38,125 bases of DNA from Thecamonas trahens ATCC 50062. Taxonomy: Eukaryota; Apusozoa; Apusomonadida; Apusomonadidae. Position 1 is the stretch's first letter; each line of letters begins with the position of its first letter. Both the position numbers and the translations under genes were made by a program. The stretch covers positions 12,130-50,254 of the forward strand of contig NW_013657604.1 of assembly GCF_000142905.1 (NCBI RefSeq), given 5' to 3'. This document shows, in pieces, positions 15,991 through 24,309 of this stretch. A model generated the notes under the pieces. The model saw only the letters and a program-made list of their open reading frames with translations, did not search any database and was not told where the DNA came from.

Positions 15991-17188
15991 TCTCCTTTCC
16001 GGATGCCCTCAGAATGTTTTGAGTATGGCGCGCGATGGCCAACTCCTCGTCAGTCTTGAAGGCTTCGATGAGCACACCGCTGTCGTCGGTCGAGACAACG
16101 CGTTGTTGACCGGCGTTCCGCTCCGCATCAAGCGTGAGACCGAGATAATCGAGCCCCTCGCAGATGCTGGCGCGGATTTCGGGCGAGTTAGCGCCAATAC
16201 CGCCGGTGAAAATCAACCGATCGAGACCGCCGAGCGCGGCCGTCAGGCCAGCCAGGTGCCGGCGTGCATGGTGGCTGAAGAAGTCGATCGCCTCCGCCGC
16301 CTCTGGAACGTCCCGCCGGGCCAGGAGATCGGCCATGTTGCGGCTCAAGCCGGACAGACCGAGCAGGCCCGATTCGGTGTAGAGCACCTGTTGAAGGGCG
16401 TCGGGAGTCATTTGCTTTTCGATCAGGAGATGCAGGAGAACGCCGGGATCGAGATCGCCGGGACGCGTCCCCATGGGAAGGCCGGCAAGTGTACTGAAGC
16501 CCATGGTGGTCTCGACGCTGTGTCCGTTCCTGATCGCCGCCATCGACGCGCCGTTGCCGAGATGGGCAACAATGATTCGTTCCTCCGCAGCTGCGTCGCC
16601 GTCACGCCGGCGTACCTCGCCGATGACATACTCATAAGACAGGCCGTGAAAACCGTAGCGCCGGATACCCTCTTGCTCGAAACGGCGCGGCAAGCCGGTC
16701 AAGCGCGCCACACGTGACAAGCCATGGTGAAACGCGGTGTCGAAGCAGGCGACCTGCGGGAGATCGGGCCGTTGTCGTCGGACCGCCGTGATGCCGGCCA
16801 GGTTATGGGGCAGATGGAGGGGCGCGAGCGGGACCAGTTGCTTCAGCCGGACCTCAAGCGCGGGCGTGACCACAAGCGAACAATCACAGCCCTCTCCGCC
16901 ATGTACCAACCGGTGGCCAACGGCAACGGGTGTCGCTTGCGTGTCGCGATCCTCGGCCCAGTTCAGAAGCAGGTCGAGGGCCGCGTCATGGTCGGGAATT
17001 GCCCGCATTTCATCGACCAGTGCCGTCCCGTCCGCTGCCCTCACAAGGAAACGTCCTTCGTCGAAGCCAATGCGTTCCAGAGAACCCGACCAGGTTCGCT
17101 GGGGCTCGGCGGGAGCCGCGTCGAACAGCGCGAACTTGACGCTGGAGGATCCACTATTGATGACCAGGATCGCGCCATCAACGGCCAT
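15971..17188 (-). CDS. ackA: acetate/propionate kinase
   Basis: A 405-residue ASKHA-fold kinase. Signatures include VINSGSSSVKFALFD at the N-terminus, GHRLVHGG, RYGFHGLSYEYV, AHLGNGASMAAI, and GFSTLAGLPMGTRPGDLDPG. It converts acetyl-phosphate plus ADP to acetate plus ATP, or the reverse. Together with pta it links acetate, acetyl-phosphate and acetyl-CoA, the PHB precursor. The ATG at 17188 starts the conserved domain and lies 11 bases inside the end of the upstream DUF3141 gene. An alternative ATG at 17209 adds seven basic residues. It is a duplicate-type, operon-encoded copy rather than a lone housekeeping gene. Confidence 0.93.
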   Translation of the reverse strand: MAVDGAILVINSGSSSVKFALFDAAPAEPQRTWSGSLERIGFDEGRFLVRAADGTALVDEMRAIPDHDAALDLLLNWAEDRDTQATPVAVGHRLVHGGEGCDCSLVVTPALEVRLKQLVPLAPLHLPHNLAGITAVRRQRPDLPQVACFDTAFHHGLSRVARLTGLPRRFEQEGIRRYGFHGLSYEYVIGEVRRRDGDAAAEERIIVAHLGNGASMAAIRNGHSVETTMGFSTLAGLPMGTRPGDLDPGVLLHLLIEKQMTPDALQQVLYTESGLLGLSGLSRNMADLLARRDVPEAAEAIDFFSHHARRHLAGLTAALGGLDRLIFTGGIGANSPEIRASICEGLDYLGLTLDAERNAGQQRVVSTDDSGVLIEAFKTDEELAIARHTQNILRASGKENVRAHG

Positions 17189-19001
17189 CGTTCTTCGCCT
17201 CGCCTTCATTCCCTACTGTTCCCGCCGCGGATGTCTCCTGGCCGTAAAGCTGCCCGAACGCCTGTTCGTAGCCGGCGTCGCGCCACTCGCGGACCTGCTC
17301 GATCGCCCCGGAAAATTCGGCGAAAAGCTCCCGTTCCCTTTCCAGCAAAGGATGATCCTCGGGCAGCGGTTTCCGCGTCTTGGCAATACCATCTGCCAGA
17401 GCCGCGACACCGCGCATCCATGGGTTGAACGACTCGGAAAACAAGTAACGGCTCGTTCGCATCGGATGCAGCCACTTCAACGACTCCGCGGTCCATGGAT
17501 TGCTCGCCATCTGAACCCACGGACTGACGAAGCTCCGGTAGAACGCCTCGCCCGCCTCGGAAACAGCCCGCACTTGTTCGAATGCCTGGCTTTGCTCCGG
17601 AAACTTCAGATCCTCGACCCGCCGCTCGTCAAACCGCACGGTGAATTGCGGCTTGTGGCAGTCGGGGTCGCCGCTCGGGTTGTCGATCTTCATCTCGTAG
17701 AGGCCCGGAGCGAGGGCTTCGATCTCATCGAGGTTTTCGAGAATGGCGCGATGTTCAAGGCGGGCGACCTTGGCCGACACGAAGATGCCGAGATGGCCCA
17801 CATGCGGATTGGTCAGATAGACGATCCGTTGACCCGCCTTCTTCAGATCGGCCGTATCCTCATATACGGTCGGAATCCAGCCCAGAGCCTGATGCGGCGG
17901 CGTGATGTTGTCTCCGTAGGAGGCAAAGATGACCAACGGATTGCGGATGCGGCGCAAATCGGCGATGCAGCCGTCGCAGATGCGCATGATGCCCTGTTCC
18001 AGCTTGTTGCCGATGAACAGGTTTTCGACGATCGCCAGTATTTCTTCGCGGCTGAGGAAATAGAACCCGTTCCACCAGCGCTCGAACTCGAGGAAGCGCT
18101 CGCTCTCGGTATCGACCTTGTGGAACAGACCGGCGTATTTCTCCCAAATAGCCTTTTCCGGCTTCAGGTTCTCGAAATTCAGGGCCAGCCACGCGCCATC
18201 GAAGCGGCCGTTGCCGAGATCGGCCGTCAAATGCGTGAGCCAGGCGCCGCCGAGCAGTCCTCCGGTCACCCGCATCGGATTGACGCCGGCCTCGCCTGAC
18301 CAATAGGACAGCGGCGAGCCGTTCAGCACAGCAGGGCCGACCAGACCCTCACAGTCGGCCGAGAGCAGAGTCATCGCCCAACCGGCCTGACAGTTGCCGT
18401 AAAGGACAGGCGGCGTGCCGGAATGGCGTCCGGCGACCTCCTCCACGAAGCGCCTGAGTGCATGTAACACGTCGGCCAGTGTCTGGCCGGGCGATGGCTC
18501 CGGGAAAAAGATCACGAAATATGTTGGATGCCCCTCGTGGAGCGCCATGCCGACTTCGGAATCGTGCTTGAACCCGCCGATCCCCGGCCCGTGCCCGGCG
18601 CGCGGATCGACCACGATGACCGGCGGCTTGTCGGGATCGACGCAGTCGTCCCAGCAGTCATCGCCGACTTCCGTAATCCGCAGGAGCGCATAGTTCGCGG
18701 GAGGCTCGAAGCGCCGTGCGTCGAGGATCGTCTCGTATTTGAAGTCGAGCAACGGCGGCAAACCGGCGCGTTCATGCTCGAGCATATTGTCGGCGCGTTG
18801 TCTGAGCGTGTCCCAGAAAAGGATCGTCCGCTGCCAGAGGTCGACCTGGTAGTCGACGAGATCCTGGCCCGGCAGTCGAGCGTCCGAAGCATCCTCCACA
18901 CGCTTCTGACGCCGGGCATCCGCCTGGCTTACCAGTTTAAGTGCGGGTGCCCGTTTGTCGCCGGCATCGGTCGTGGCTTTTTGCCTCTTTGCCGTCGTCA
19001 T
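17178..19001 (-). CDS. DUF3141 domain-containing alpha/beta-hydrolase-like protein
   Basis: A 607-residue protein matching DUF3141, distantly related to PHA synthases. It has a lipase-like segment, VLYGNCQAGWAMTLL, with Cys at the nucleophile position. Other blocks are VVDPRAGHGPGIGGFKHDSE, NPLVIFASYGDNITPPHQAL (acid region) and NPHVGHLGIFVS (histidine region). So a Cys-Asp-His-like set may exist, but no activity is established. The N-terminus is basic and soluble. It lies between DUF5676 and ackA with overlaps at both ends (ATGA upstream, 11 bases downstream), implying joint function with the PHA and acetate enzymes. It could be a PHA-related acyltransferase or depolymerase, which is inference. 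Confidence 0.85.
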   Translation of the reverse strand: MTTAKRQKATTDAGDKRAPALKLVSQADARRQKRVEDASDARLPGQDLVDYQVDLWQRTILFWDTLRQRADNMLEHERAGLPPLLDFKYETILDARRFEPPANYALLRITEVGDDCWDDCVDPDKPPVIVVDPRAGHGPGIGGFKHDSEVGMALHEGHPTYFVIFFPEPSPGQTLADVLHALRRFVEEVAGRHSGTPPVLYGNCQAGWAMTLLSADCEGLVGPAVLNGSPLSYWSGEAGVNPMRVTGGLLGGAWLTHLTADLGNGRFDGAWLALNFENLKPEKAIWEKYAGLFHKVDTESERFLEFERWWNGFYFLSREEILAIVENLFIGNKLEQGIMRICDGCIADLRRIRNPLVIFASYGDNITPPHQALGWIPTVYEDTADLKKAGQRIVYLTNPHVGHLGIFVSAKVARLEHRAILENLDEIEALAPGLYEMKIDNPSGDPDCHKPQFTVRFDERRVEDLKFPEQSQAFEQVRAVSEAGEAFYRSFVSPWVQMASNPWTAESLKWLHPMRTSRYLFSESFNPWMRGVAALADGIAKTRKPLPEDHPLLERERELFAEFSGAIEQVREWRDAGYEQAFGQLYGQETSAAGTVGNEGEAKNDGR

Positions 19002-19336
19002 GGCCGGCCTCCCCGGCCACTGTGCGCGGCAAAGAAATTGTAAAGCGGCGCGAAGACCAGTGCCACATACCAGCCATAGGCGAAGCTCTCGGCCAGGCCG
19101 AGGAAAAAGCTCTGCCAGCTCAGCCAAGTGAAGCCAGGAAGGAGCCGGAACCAGCTTTGATACATCGCCTGGCCGGGAAACAAAAGGTCGAAGCCGACGC
19201 AAAGAGCGAAGGTGACGGCCAGGAAGAGGCCTAGGCTCAAGCCGAGCGCCATCACGGGTATTCTTGAAGCAGACTGAACCGGCAGGGGCGTCCCCGCGCG
19301 CGGCGGCGTCCTCGAAGAGATATTGAGATCAGACAT
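18998..19336 (-). CDS. DUF5676-type small membrane protein
   Basis: A 112-residue membrane protein with two or three hydrophobic segments: ALGLSLGLFLAVTFALCVGF, then GFTWLSWQSFFLGLAESFAYGWYVALVFAPLYNFF. This latter block is the DUF5676 hallmark. The family is often encoded next to YHS proteins and metal-export genes; the function is unknown. Its ATG lies eight bases inside the upstream YHS gene and its stop overlaps the DUF3141 start (ATGA), so it is an integral operon member. Confidence 0.8.
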   Translation of the reverse strand: MSDLNISSRTPPRAGTPLPVQSASRIPVMALGLSLGLFLAVTFALCVGFDLLFPGQAMYQSWFRLLPGFTWLSWQSFFLGLAESFAYGWYVALVFAPLYNFFAAHSGRGGRP

Positions 19337-19688
19337 GGCGGTCCTCCAACTGGGGCGTCGGCGTCTCGGTCTTGGCACCGGGTCCGACATATTGCTCGGG
19401 CGCAGCCTCAAAGCGCTCCCGGCATTCCCGCGAGCAAAAATAATAAACACTGCCGTCATGGACGCTCGGCTTGGCCTTGTCGGTACTGACGGTCTTGCCA
19501 CAGACGGGATCGACGTCCTTGGTTGGGGGAATCCACCGCAACTCCTCGGCATTCTTTTGCCGGCTGTGGTTCGCATCGCCGTGCTTGGCCTTGCCGTGCC
19601 CATGTCCCATGACATGGGCGCCGCAGCCGAAGCGCATCATCACGAAGATGATCACCGCCCAGATCAGGAAGTAGGAAAGCGCGTTCAT
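19329..19688 (-). CDS. membrane-anchored YHS-domain protein with His-rich linker
   Basis: A 119-residue protein. An N-terminal membrane segment (ALSYFLIWAVIIFVMMRFG) is followed by a His-rich linker (GHGHGKAKHGDANHSRQ) and a YHS domain: DPVCGKTV at 60-67, then YYFCSRECRERF with C85 and C89. The layout suggests a metal-binding protein held at the inner membrane. It overlaps the DUF5676 start by eight bases. The phasin gene ends 15 bp upstream, so it belongs to the same operon. Confidence 0.85.
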   Translation of the reverse strand: MNALSYFLIWAVIIFVMMRFGCGAHVMGHGHGKAKHGDANHSRQKNAEELRWIPPTKDVDPVCGKTVSTDKAKPSVHDGSVYYFCSRECRERFEAAPEQYVGPGAKTETPTPQLEDRHV

Positions 19689-19703
19689 GAACCCTGCCCG
19701 CGA

Positions 19704-20150
19704 CTACTTTTTCGCTGCGCTTGTCTTCGAGGCTGCGGTGCCGTCGTTCTCCGACCGCTTCACGGCAGCGCTCTCGTCGTCCTGGCCCGCCGCCGCTCGG
19801 CTCGCCTCGTGCACCAGCCCGGCGCAGCATTTGGACGTGATCTCGGCAAGCTCCCCAACATGGCTGGCGAGCGCCCCGAAGAGATCGCGATAGGCCTCGG
19901 CTTGCCGTTCGAAAAGAGCCTTTGGATCCGAAGCGTTTTCGCCAGGCTCGAACGCCGCGCTCATCTGGCCGACGCGGGTTTCAAGGAATTCGGCCTGGCG
20001 CCTAGTGACCGCTTCCGTCGTGTCGAACATGAGATTCGTCATGCTCCGGAGCGCTTCAACATTACGCATTTGCAGGGCCGTGATGGCTTCGAGGTCGAGC
20101 CCCCGATACTGCAGAACTGCGGGATTGGTGGGTTTGGATGTGTTTGGCAT
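19704..20150 (-). CDS. phasin family protein
   Basis: A 148-residue helical, acidic/alanine-rich protein of the phasin type. The core runs from LDLEAITALQMRNVEALRSM through TEAVTRRQAEFLETRVGQMS to EAYRDLFGALASHVGELAEI, with a disordered Ala/Lys tail. Phasins coat PHA granules and control their number and size. AAGGAG lies before ATG 20150. It sits between an ECF sigma gene and the YHS-DUF5676-DUF3141-ackA-pta-phaC run, supporting a granule-forming operon. Confidence 0.85.
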   Translation of the reverse strand: MPNTSKPTNPAVLQYRGLDLEAITALQMRNVEALRSMTNLMFDTTEAVTRRQAEFLETRVGQMSAAFEPGENASDPKALFERQAEAYRDLFGALASHVGELAEITSKCCAGLVHEASRAAAGQDDESAAVKRSENDGTAASKTSAAKK

Positions 20151-20266
20151 GGTCGGCTCCTTCGGATGGTCCATCAGATTGAGAACGGGTGACCTGAAGC
20201 TGGTGCGCGACGGCGCGCCAATGTATTCGGGCCGTCGTTCAGATAGACGGTCCGGGGAGCAATTCG

Positions 20267-20881
20267 TTACAGTTCGGAGGGTCCTTCCCCGATCTCCGCA
20301 CGAACATGGCCGGCGTAGTCGCACTCGCAATCGAGATAGCCATGAATTGGGCAGGTCCGACAGGTCTCTTCCAGCTGCTGCCGCAAGGCCTGGCGGGCCC
20401 GGTGCAGACGCACGCGAAAATTGCTCTCCGTGATGCCGAGCGTGCCAGCGATACTTTGGCGGGACTCGCCGATCAAGTCGGCGCGCCACAAGATTTCCGC
20501 ATACTCCGACTTTAGGGTCGGAAGAAGTTTGTAAAGGCACACACAGACAAAGAGATCGAGATCGCTCTTGGCTTCGCCGGTCAAGAGCACTGACTCCAGA
20601 TAGTGGTATTCCGCGTCCCTTTGACGCTTCTTGCCTTGGGCGCGGTAATAGTCGACTAACGTCGTCTCCAACACCCGGCGCATCCAGGCGCGCAGCTTTT
20701 CCGTGTCGCGAACATCGCCAACCCGGGCAAGCACCTTGACGTAGAAATCGTGCAGAACGTCGGCGGCCTCCTCTTCATTGCCGAGCCGCCGCGCGAGAAA
20801 GCGAAAGAAGTCCTGCTGAATTTCCACCATGACTGCATGGACAGCGTCTCGTGGTGAATCACTGTCTTGATCGTCAGTCAT
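20267..20881 (-). CDS. ECF sigma factor with Cys-rich C-terminal tail
   Basis: A 204-residue ECF sigma factor. Region 2 spans about 24-82 (FFRFLARRLGNEEEAADVLH, then LRAWMRRVLETTLVDYYRA). Region 4 spans about 117-172 (PTLKSEYAEILWRADLIGES, IAGTLGITESNFRVRLHRAR). Unusual features are a C-x-C at 113-115 just before region 4 and a tail with C174, C177, H180, C185 and C187 in the order C-x2-C-x7-C-x-C. No anti-sigma gene is adjacent, so the tail could be a built-in metal or redox sensor, as in CorE-type sigma factors. It heads the operon beginning with the phasin. Sigma identity is certain; the sensor role is inference. Confidence 0.9.
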   Translation of the reverse strand: MTDDQDSDSPRDAVHAVMVEIQQDFFRFLARRLGNEEEAADVLHDFYVKVLARVGDVRDTEKLRAWMRRVLETTLVDYYRAQGKKRQRDAEYHYLESVLLTGEAKSDLDLFVCVCLYKLLPTLKSEYAEILWRADLIGESRQSIAGTLGITESNFRVRLHRARQALRQQLEETCRTCPIHGYLDCECDYAGHVRAEIGEGPSEL

Positions 20882-20988
20882 GTTCTCTCCCGGCCTCGTA
20901 GATATGGCGAGAGATCATTTTCACCTGTTGCGATATAAATCTCGAAAATAGCGTGATCGCCGGATGATGAGCGGGGCTTGGCAACTGC

Positions 20989-22302
20989 TCAGTGACCGCC
21001 ATGTTTTTCCTCCGCGGTCCAGCGCGACAGAAAGACGCGCTCATAGGCGAACACTGCGGCGATGGCGGCGACCGCGATGACCACGATAAGCGGATCTGAT
21101 TGCAGCTTTATGGCGCCAAAGACGCCGAGCACGAGCGCGTCGAGCGCGATAGCCATAATCAGTACCCAGCCGCTCGCGTCGATCTCGTGGCGCAGGCGGC
21201 GGAACACGCCCCAATGGATCAGGATATCCATCACCAGGTAGAAGAAGGCGCCGAGCGATGCGATGCGGCTGAGATCAAAAAGCACCGTCAGGACTCCCGC
21301 AATCACCACGGTGTAAACCAACGTGTGCTCGCGGATCGGACCGGACATGCCGAAATGACTGTGGGGGATCATCTTCATGTCGGTCAGCATCGCCAGCATG
21401 CGCGAGACGGCAAAGACACTGGCGAGCAGCCCCGAGGCGGTCGCGACAACAGCAAGCGCGATGGTGAAATAGAAACCGTAAGGACCGAGGGCCGGTTCGG
21501 CTGCCTCCGCGAGCGAATAGTCTTTCGCGGCGACGATCTCGTCGAGCGAGAGACTGGAACCGACCGCGAACGCGACCAGCAGATAGACCACCACGCAAAT
21601 CGCGATTGAAATGATGATCGTGCGGCCGACATTGCGATGCGGATCGACGATCTCGGCGCCACTGTTGGTGATCGTCGTGAAGCCCTTGAATGCGAGGATC
21701 GAAAACGCGATCGACGCCGTGAAGCCGGCGATCGGGATGGATTGCGACGACCCTGACGCCGGCTCGAAGGTGAAGCCGCCGGCCACCAGCGCGGCAATGC
21801 CGAAGGCGGCGATGCCACCGATTTTCAGGAATGCCATGACGACTGAGAACAGGCCAACGGAGCGATTGCCCGATATGTTAACAAGATAGGCGAAGACGAT
21901 CAGCCCGACGCCAAGCGCGGGCACGAGAATGCTGCCTGCCTCTAATTCGAATGGCCTGAGAACGTAGGCGCCGAAAGTCCGCGCGACGAGACTCTCGTTG
22001 ATCACCATGGAGAGCGCCATCAGCAAAGCGGCGGCGGCCGCAATTGCCCCCGGCCCATAGGCCTTCTGCAAGATCATTGCGATTCCGCCAGCGGACGGGA
22101 AAGCATTCGACATCTTCACATAGGTATAGGCGCTGAATCCGGTAACGATCCCGCCGGCGATGAAGGAAAGCGGAAACCACGGGCCCGCAAGTTCTGCAAT
22201 CTGACCGGTAAGCGCGAAGATTCCCGCTCCGATCATGACGCCGGTGCCCATCGAGACACCGCCGGTCAGAGTGATGCTGTTCGCCTGGTAATCAGATTTC
22301 AT
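20989..22302 (-). CDS. APC-family amino-acid/organic-cation permease
   Basis: A 437-residue membrane protein with about 12 hydrophobic segments. The N-terminal APC motif (SMGTGVMIGAGIFALTGQIAELAGPW) and SFIAGGIVTGFSAYTYVKMS are typical, with GFTTITNSGAEIVDPHRNVGR in the middle and a His-rich end (EEKHGGH). Substrate cannot be assigned. GAGG precedes ATG 22302. It lies between the ion channel and the sigma-factor gene on the same strand; a functional link with PHB metabolism is not evident. Confidence 0.88.
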   Translation of the reverse strand: MKSDYQANSITLTGGVSMGTGVMIGAGIFALTGQIAELAGPWFPLSFIAGGIVTGFSAYTYVKMSNAFPSAGGIAMILQKAYGPGAIAAAAALLMALSMVINESLVARTFGAYVLRPFELEAGSILVPALGVGLIVFAYLVNISGNRSVGLFSVVMAFLKIGGIAAFGIAALVAGGFTFEPASGSSQSIPIAGFTASIAFSILAFKGFTTITNSGAEIVDPHRNVGRTIIISIAICVVVYLLVAFAVGSSLSLDEIVAAKDYSLAEAAEPALGPYGFYFTIALAVVATASGLLASVFAVSRMLAMLTDMKMIPHSHFGMSGPIREHTLVYTVVIAGVLTVLFDLSRIASLGAFFYLVMDILIHWGVFRRLRHEIDASGWVLIMAIALDALVLGVFGAIKLQSDPLIVVIAVAAIAAVFAYERVFLSRWTAEEKHGGH

Positions 22303-22403
22303 CAGATCCTCTCGCCCACTCTATAGAATATGGGCATTCCTATACTGCACATTGTCTCTGCCGTTCTGCCCACACCAGAAATATTCTATGAGCATTTGGA
22401 AGG

Positions 22404-22913
22404 CTAATTCATACTGTCCGTATTTTGAGGTGGCATCGGGGCCGACTTGAACCTCTTGTCCGCGTTGCCGCGAGTCGGCTCGGTGCAGGATCGCCACGGC
22501 CAAAGACGTGCCATCGCGATATATATGAAGGATCCCGACCAAGCGATCAGCAACAGGCCGTTCAAGGCCTCAACGCCGGTGATGAAGCGGAGGTGATCAG
22601 AAGGAAACACATCGCCGAGCCCGAGCGAGGTGTAGCTCACGATCGAAAAATAGAGGTAGTCGAGCGGCTCGGCGACGGCCAGGCCGCCGAAACCGCCGAG
22701 GGCGAGGACGCCATCACCAAGCGCATAGGCGACCGCATAAATCCCAATCTCGATGAGATGCGCTGCGGTCACCATAAGAACGATGACCAGGATACGCACA
22801 CCAGCGGTCATCGCGATGCGCGCCATGCCACCGGACAGCCAACGCAGAACCGCATAATGAAATAAGAACGTCAATATGGCGAGTGACAGCGCCAGTATTG
22901 TCGCGACAAGCAT
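22404..22913 (-). CDS. two-TM ion-channel-like protein
   Basis: A 169-residue membrane protein. It has an N-terminal hydrophobic segment, a second (VRILVIVLMVTAAHLIEIGI), then a pore-type region YFSIVSYTSLGLGDVFPSDH followed by a final helix (ALNGLLLIAWSGSFIYIAMA). The filter position reads T-S-L-G-L-G-D (95-101) instead of the potassium-channel TVGYGD, so ion selectivity is open. The C-terminus is short and soluble with no RCK/TrkA domain. It starts at ATG 22913, upstream of the permease on the same strand. Channel family assignment is by the pore/helix pattern. Confidence 0.78.
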   Translation of the reverse strand: MLVATILALSLAILTFLFHYAVLRWLSGGMARIAMTAGVRILVIVLMVTAAHLIEIGIYAVAYALGDGVLALGGFGGLAVAEPLDYLYFSIVSYTSLGLGDVFPSDHLRFITGVEALNGLLLIAWSGSFIYIAMARLWPWRSCTEPTRGNADKRFKSAPMPPQNTDSMN

Positions 22914-23070
22914 TTTGGCCCCTATCCTTCGGCATTCTTGTTTTTAAGTATCTTTGTGGCCGCTTGAACGCGGAGAAAACGGCATGAAGCACTATGGTCA
23001 CGCAGCGACGGTAGGTTTGAACGGCATCTTCAAGCTACCTGCCCGTCACCTGCGGATCCGACAGTCAGCA

Positions 23071-24258
23071 TCAGGACGTCCGCTCCAAGGTGAGTGCGAT
23101 GCCCTGCCCGCCGCCGATGCAGAGCGTCACCAAGCCCCGCTTGACCCCATTGCGCTCCATTGCATGCAGGAGTCGCGTCGTCAAAACGGCCCCCGTTGCG
23201 CCGATCGGATGACCGTGGGCAATAGCGCCGCCTTCGACGTTGACGATGTCTTGTTCGATTCCGATCTCACGCGCGAGCGCAACGGCAATGGCGGCAAAGG
23301 CCTCATTGATCTCGACGCGGTCGAGATCGCCAACGCTCCAGCCCGCCCGCTCCAGAGCCTGAAAGACGGCCGGTACCGGTCCGAGGCCGAACATGCCGGG
23401 ATCGACCGCGCCCACACCGTAGGAAACCAACCTGGCCATGGGTTTAAGACCGTTCTTCTCCGCCCAAGTCGCCTCGGCGATTATCATCGCCGCCGCGCCG
23501 CTGTTGAGTCCCGGCGCATTGCCAGCCGTAATCGTACCCTCCTTGCGGAAGGCAGGCCTGAGCTTGCTCAGACTGTCGAGGGTCGTGTCGGGTCGGTTGT
23601 GTTCATCGGCGTCGAATGTGGTCGTCTCCTTACGAGTCTTGAGTTCTACCGGAGCGATCTCTTGCTTGAAATTGCCAGCAGCCTGCGCCTCGGAAAAGCG
23701 CCGCTGAGAGCGTTCGGCCCAGCGATCCTGATCTTCGCGCGTAATCTGAGCCTTCTTCACCAAGTCTTCCGTGTGCCAGCCGGAGTGCTCGCTGGAAAAG
23801 GCGTCGTTCAGGCCGTCACGGAGCATGCTGTCGTGCATCTGGGCATCACCCATGCGATAACCCCAGCGCCCGTTTTGAACGATGTAGGGGGCCTGGTCCA
23901 TGTTCTCCATGCCGCCGGCGACCGCGCAGTCGATATGTCCGAGCATGATCTCCTGGGCCGCCGAGGCGATCGCCTGAGCCCCAGAGCCGCACACCCGATT
24001 GACGGTCATCGCTGGCACGCCAACCGGAATGTCAGCACCGATTGCCGCCTGGCGTGAAGGGTTCATTCTGGCGCCCGCCTGGATCACCTGTCCCATGACC
24101 ACGGTTTGAACGAGCGAGGGATCGACGCCCGACCGCTCGATCGTCGCGCGGATCGCCGTTGCGCCGAGCTCGGTCGCCGGCAGATCTTTCAAGGATCCTC
24201 CATAGGTGCCGATCGCGGTGCGCACGGGGGTACAAAGCATAACCTGCTTGTGAGTCAT
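23071..24258 (-). CDS. phaA: acetyl-CoA C-acetyltransferase (beta-ketothiolase)
   Basis: A 395-residue thiolase. The nucleophile C90 sits in TVNRVCGSGAQAI, H350 in IAHGHPIGATG, C380 in CIGGGQG, and the NEAF motif is present, so the active site is complete. It condenses two acetyl-CoA to acetoacetyl-CoA, the first step of PHB synthesis. It lies 51 bp downstream of phaB on the same strand, the order being phaB then phaA. The middle segment (SSEHSGWHTEDLVKKAQITR) is somewhat unlike common biosynthetic thiolases, but catalytic residues are intact. Confidence 0.93.
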   Translation of the reverse strand: MTHKQVMLCTPVRTAIGTYGGSLKDLPATELGATAIRATIERSGVDPSLVQTVVMGQVIQAGARMNPSRQAAIGADIPVGVPAMTVNRVCGSGAQAIASAAQEIMLGHIDCAVAGGMENMDQAPYIVQNGRWGYRMGDAQMHDSMLRDGLNDAFSSEHSGWHTEDLVKKAQITREDQDRWAERSQRRFSEAQAAGNFKQEIAPVELKTRKETTTFDADEHNRPDTTLDSLSKLRPAFRKEGTITAGNAPGLNSGAAAMIIAEATWAEKNGLKPMARLVSYGVGAVDPGMFGLGPVPAVFQALERAGWSVGDLDRVEINEAFAAIAVALAREIGIEQDIVNVEGGAIAHGHPIGATGAVLTTRLLHAMERNGVKRGLVTLCIGGGQGIALTLERTS

Positions 24259-24309
24259 CGGTGTGCTTTCCTTCTTGTCTCGCTTGAGTGGATTGGTTCC
24301 TGATTCCGC

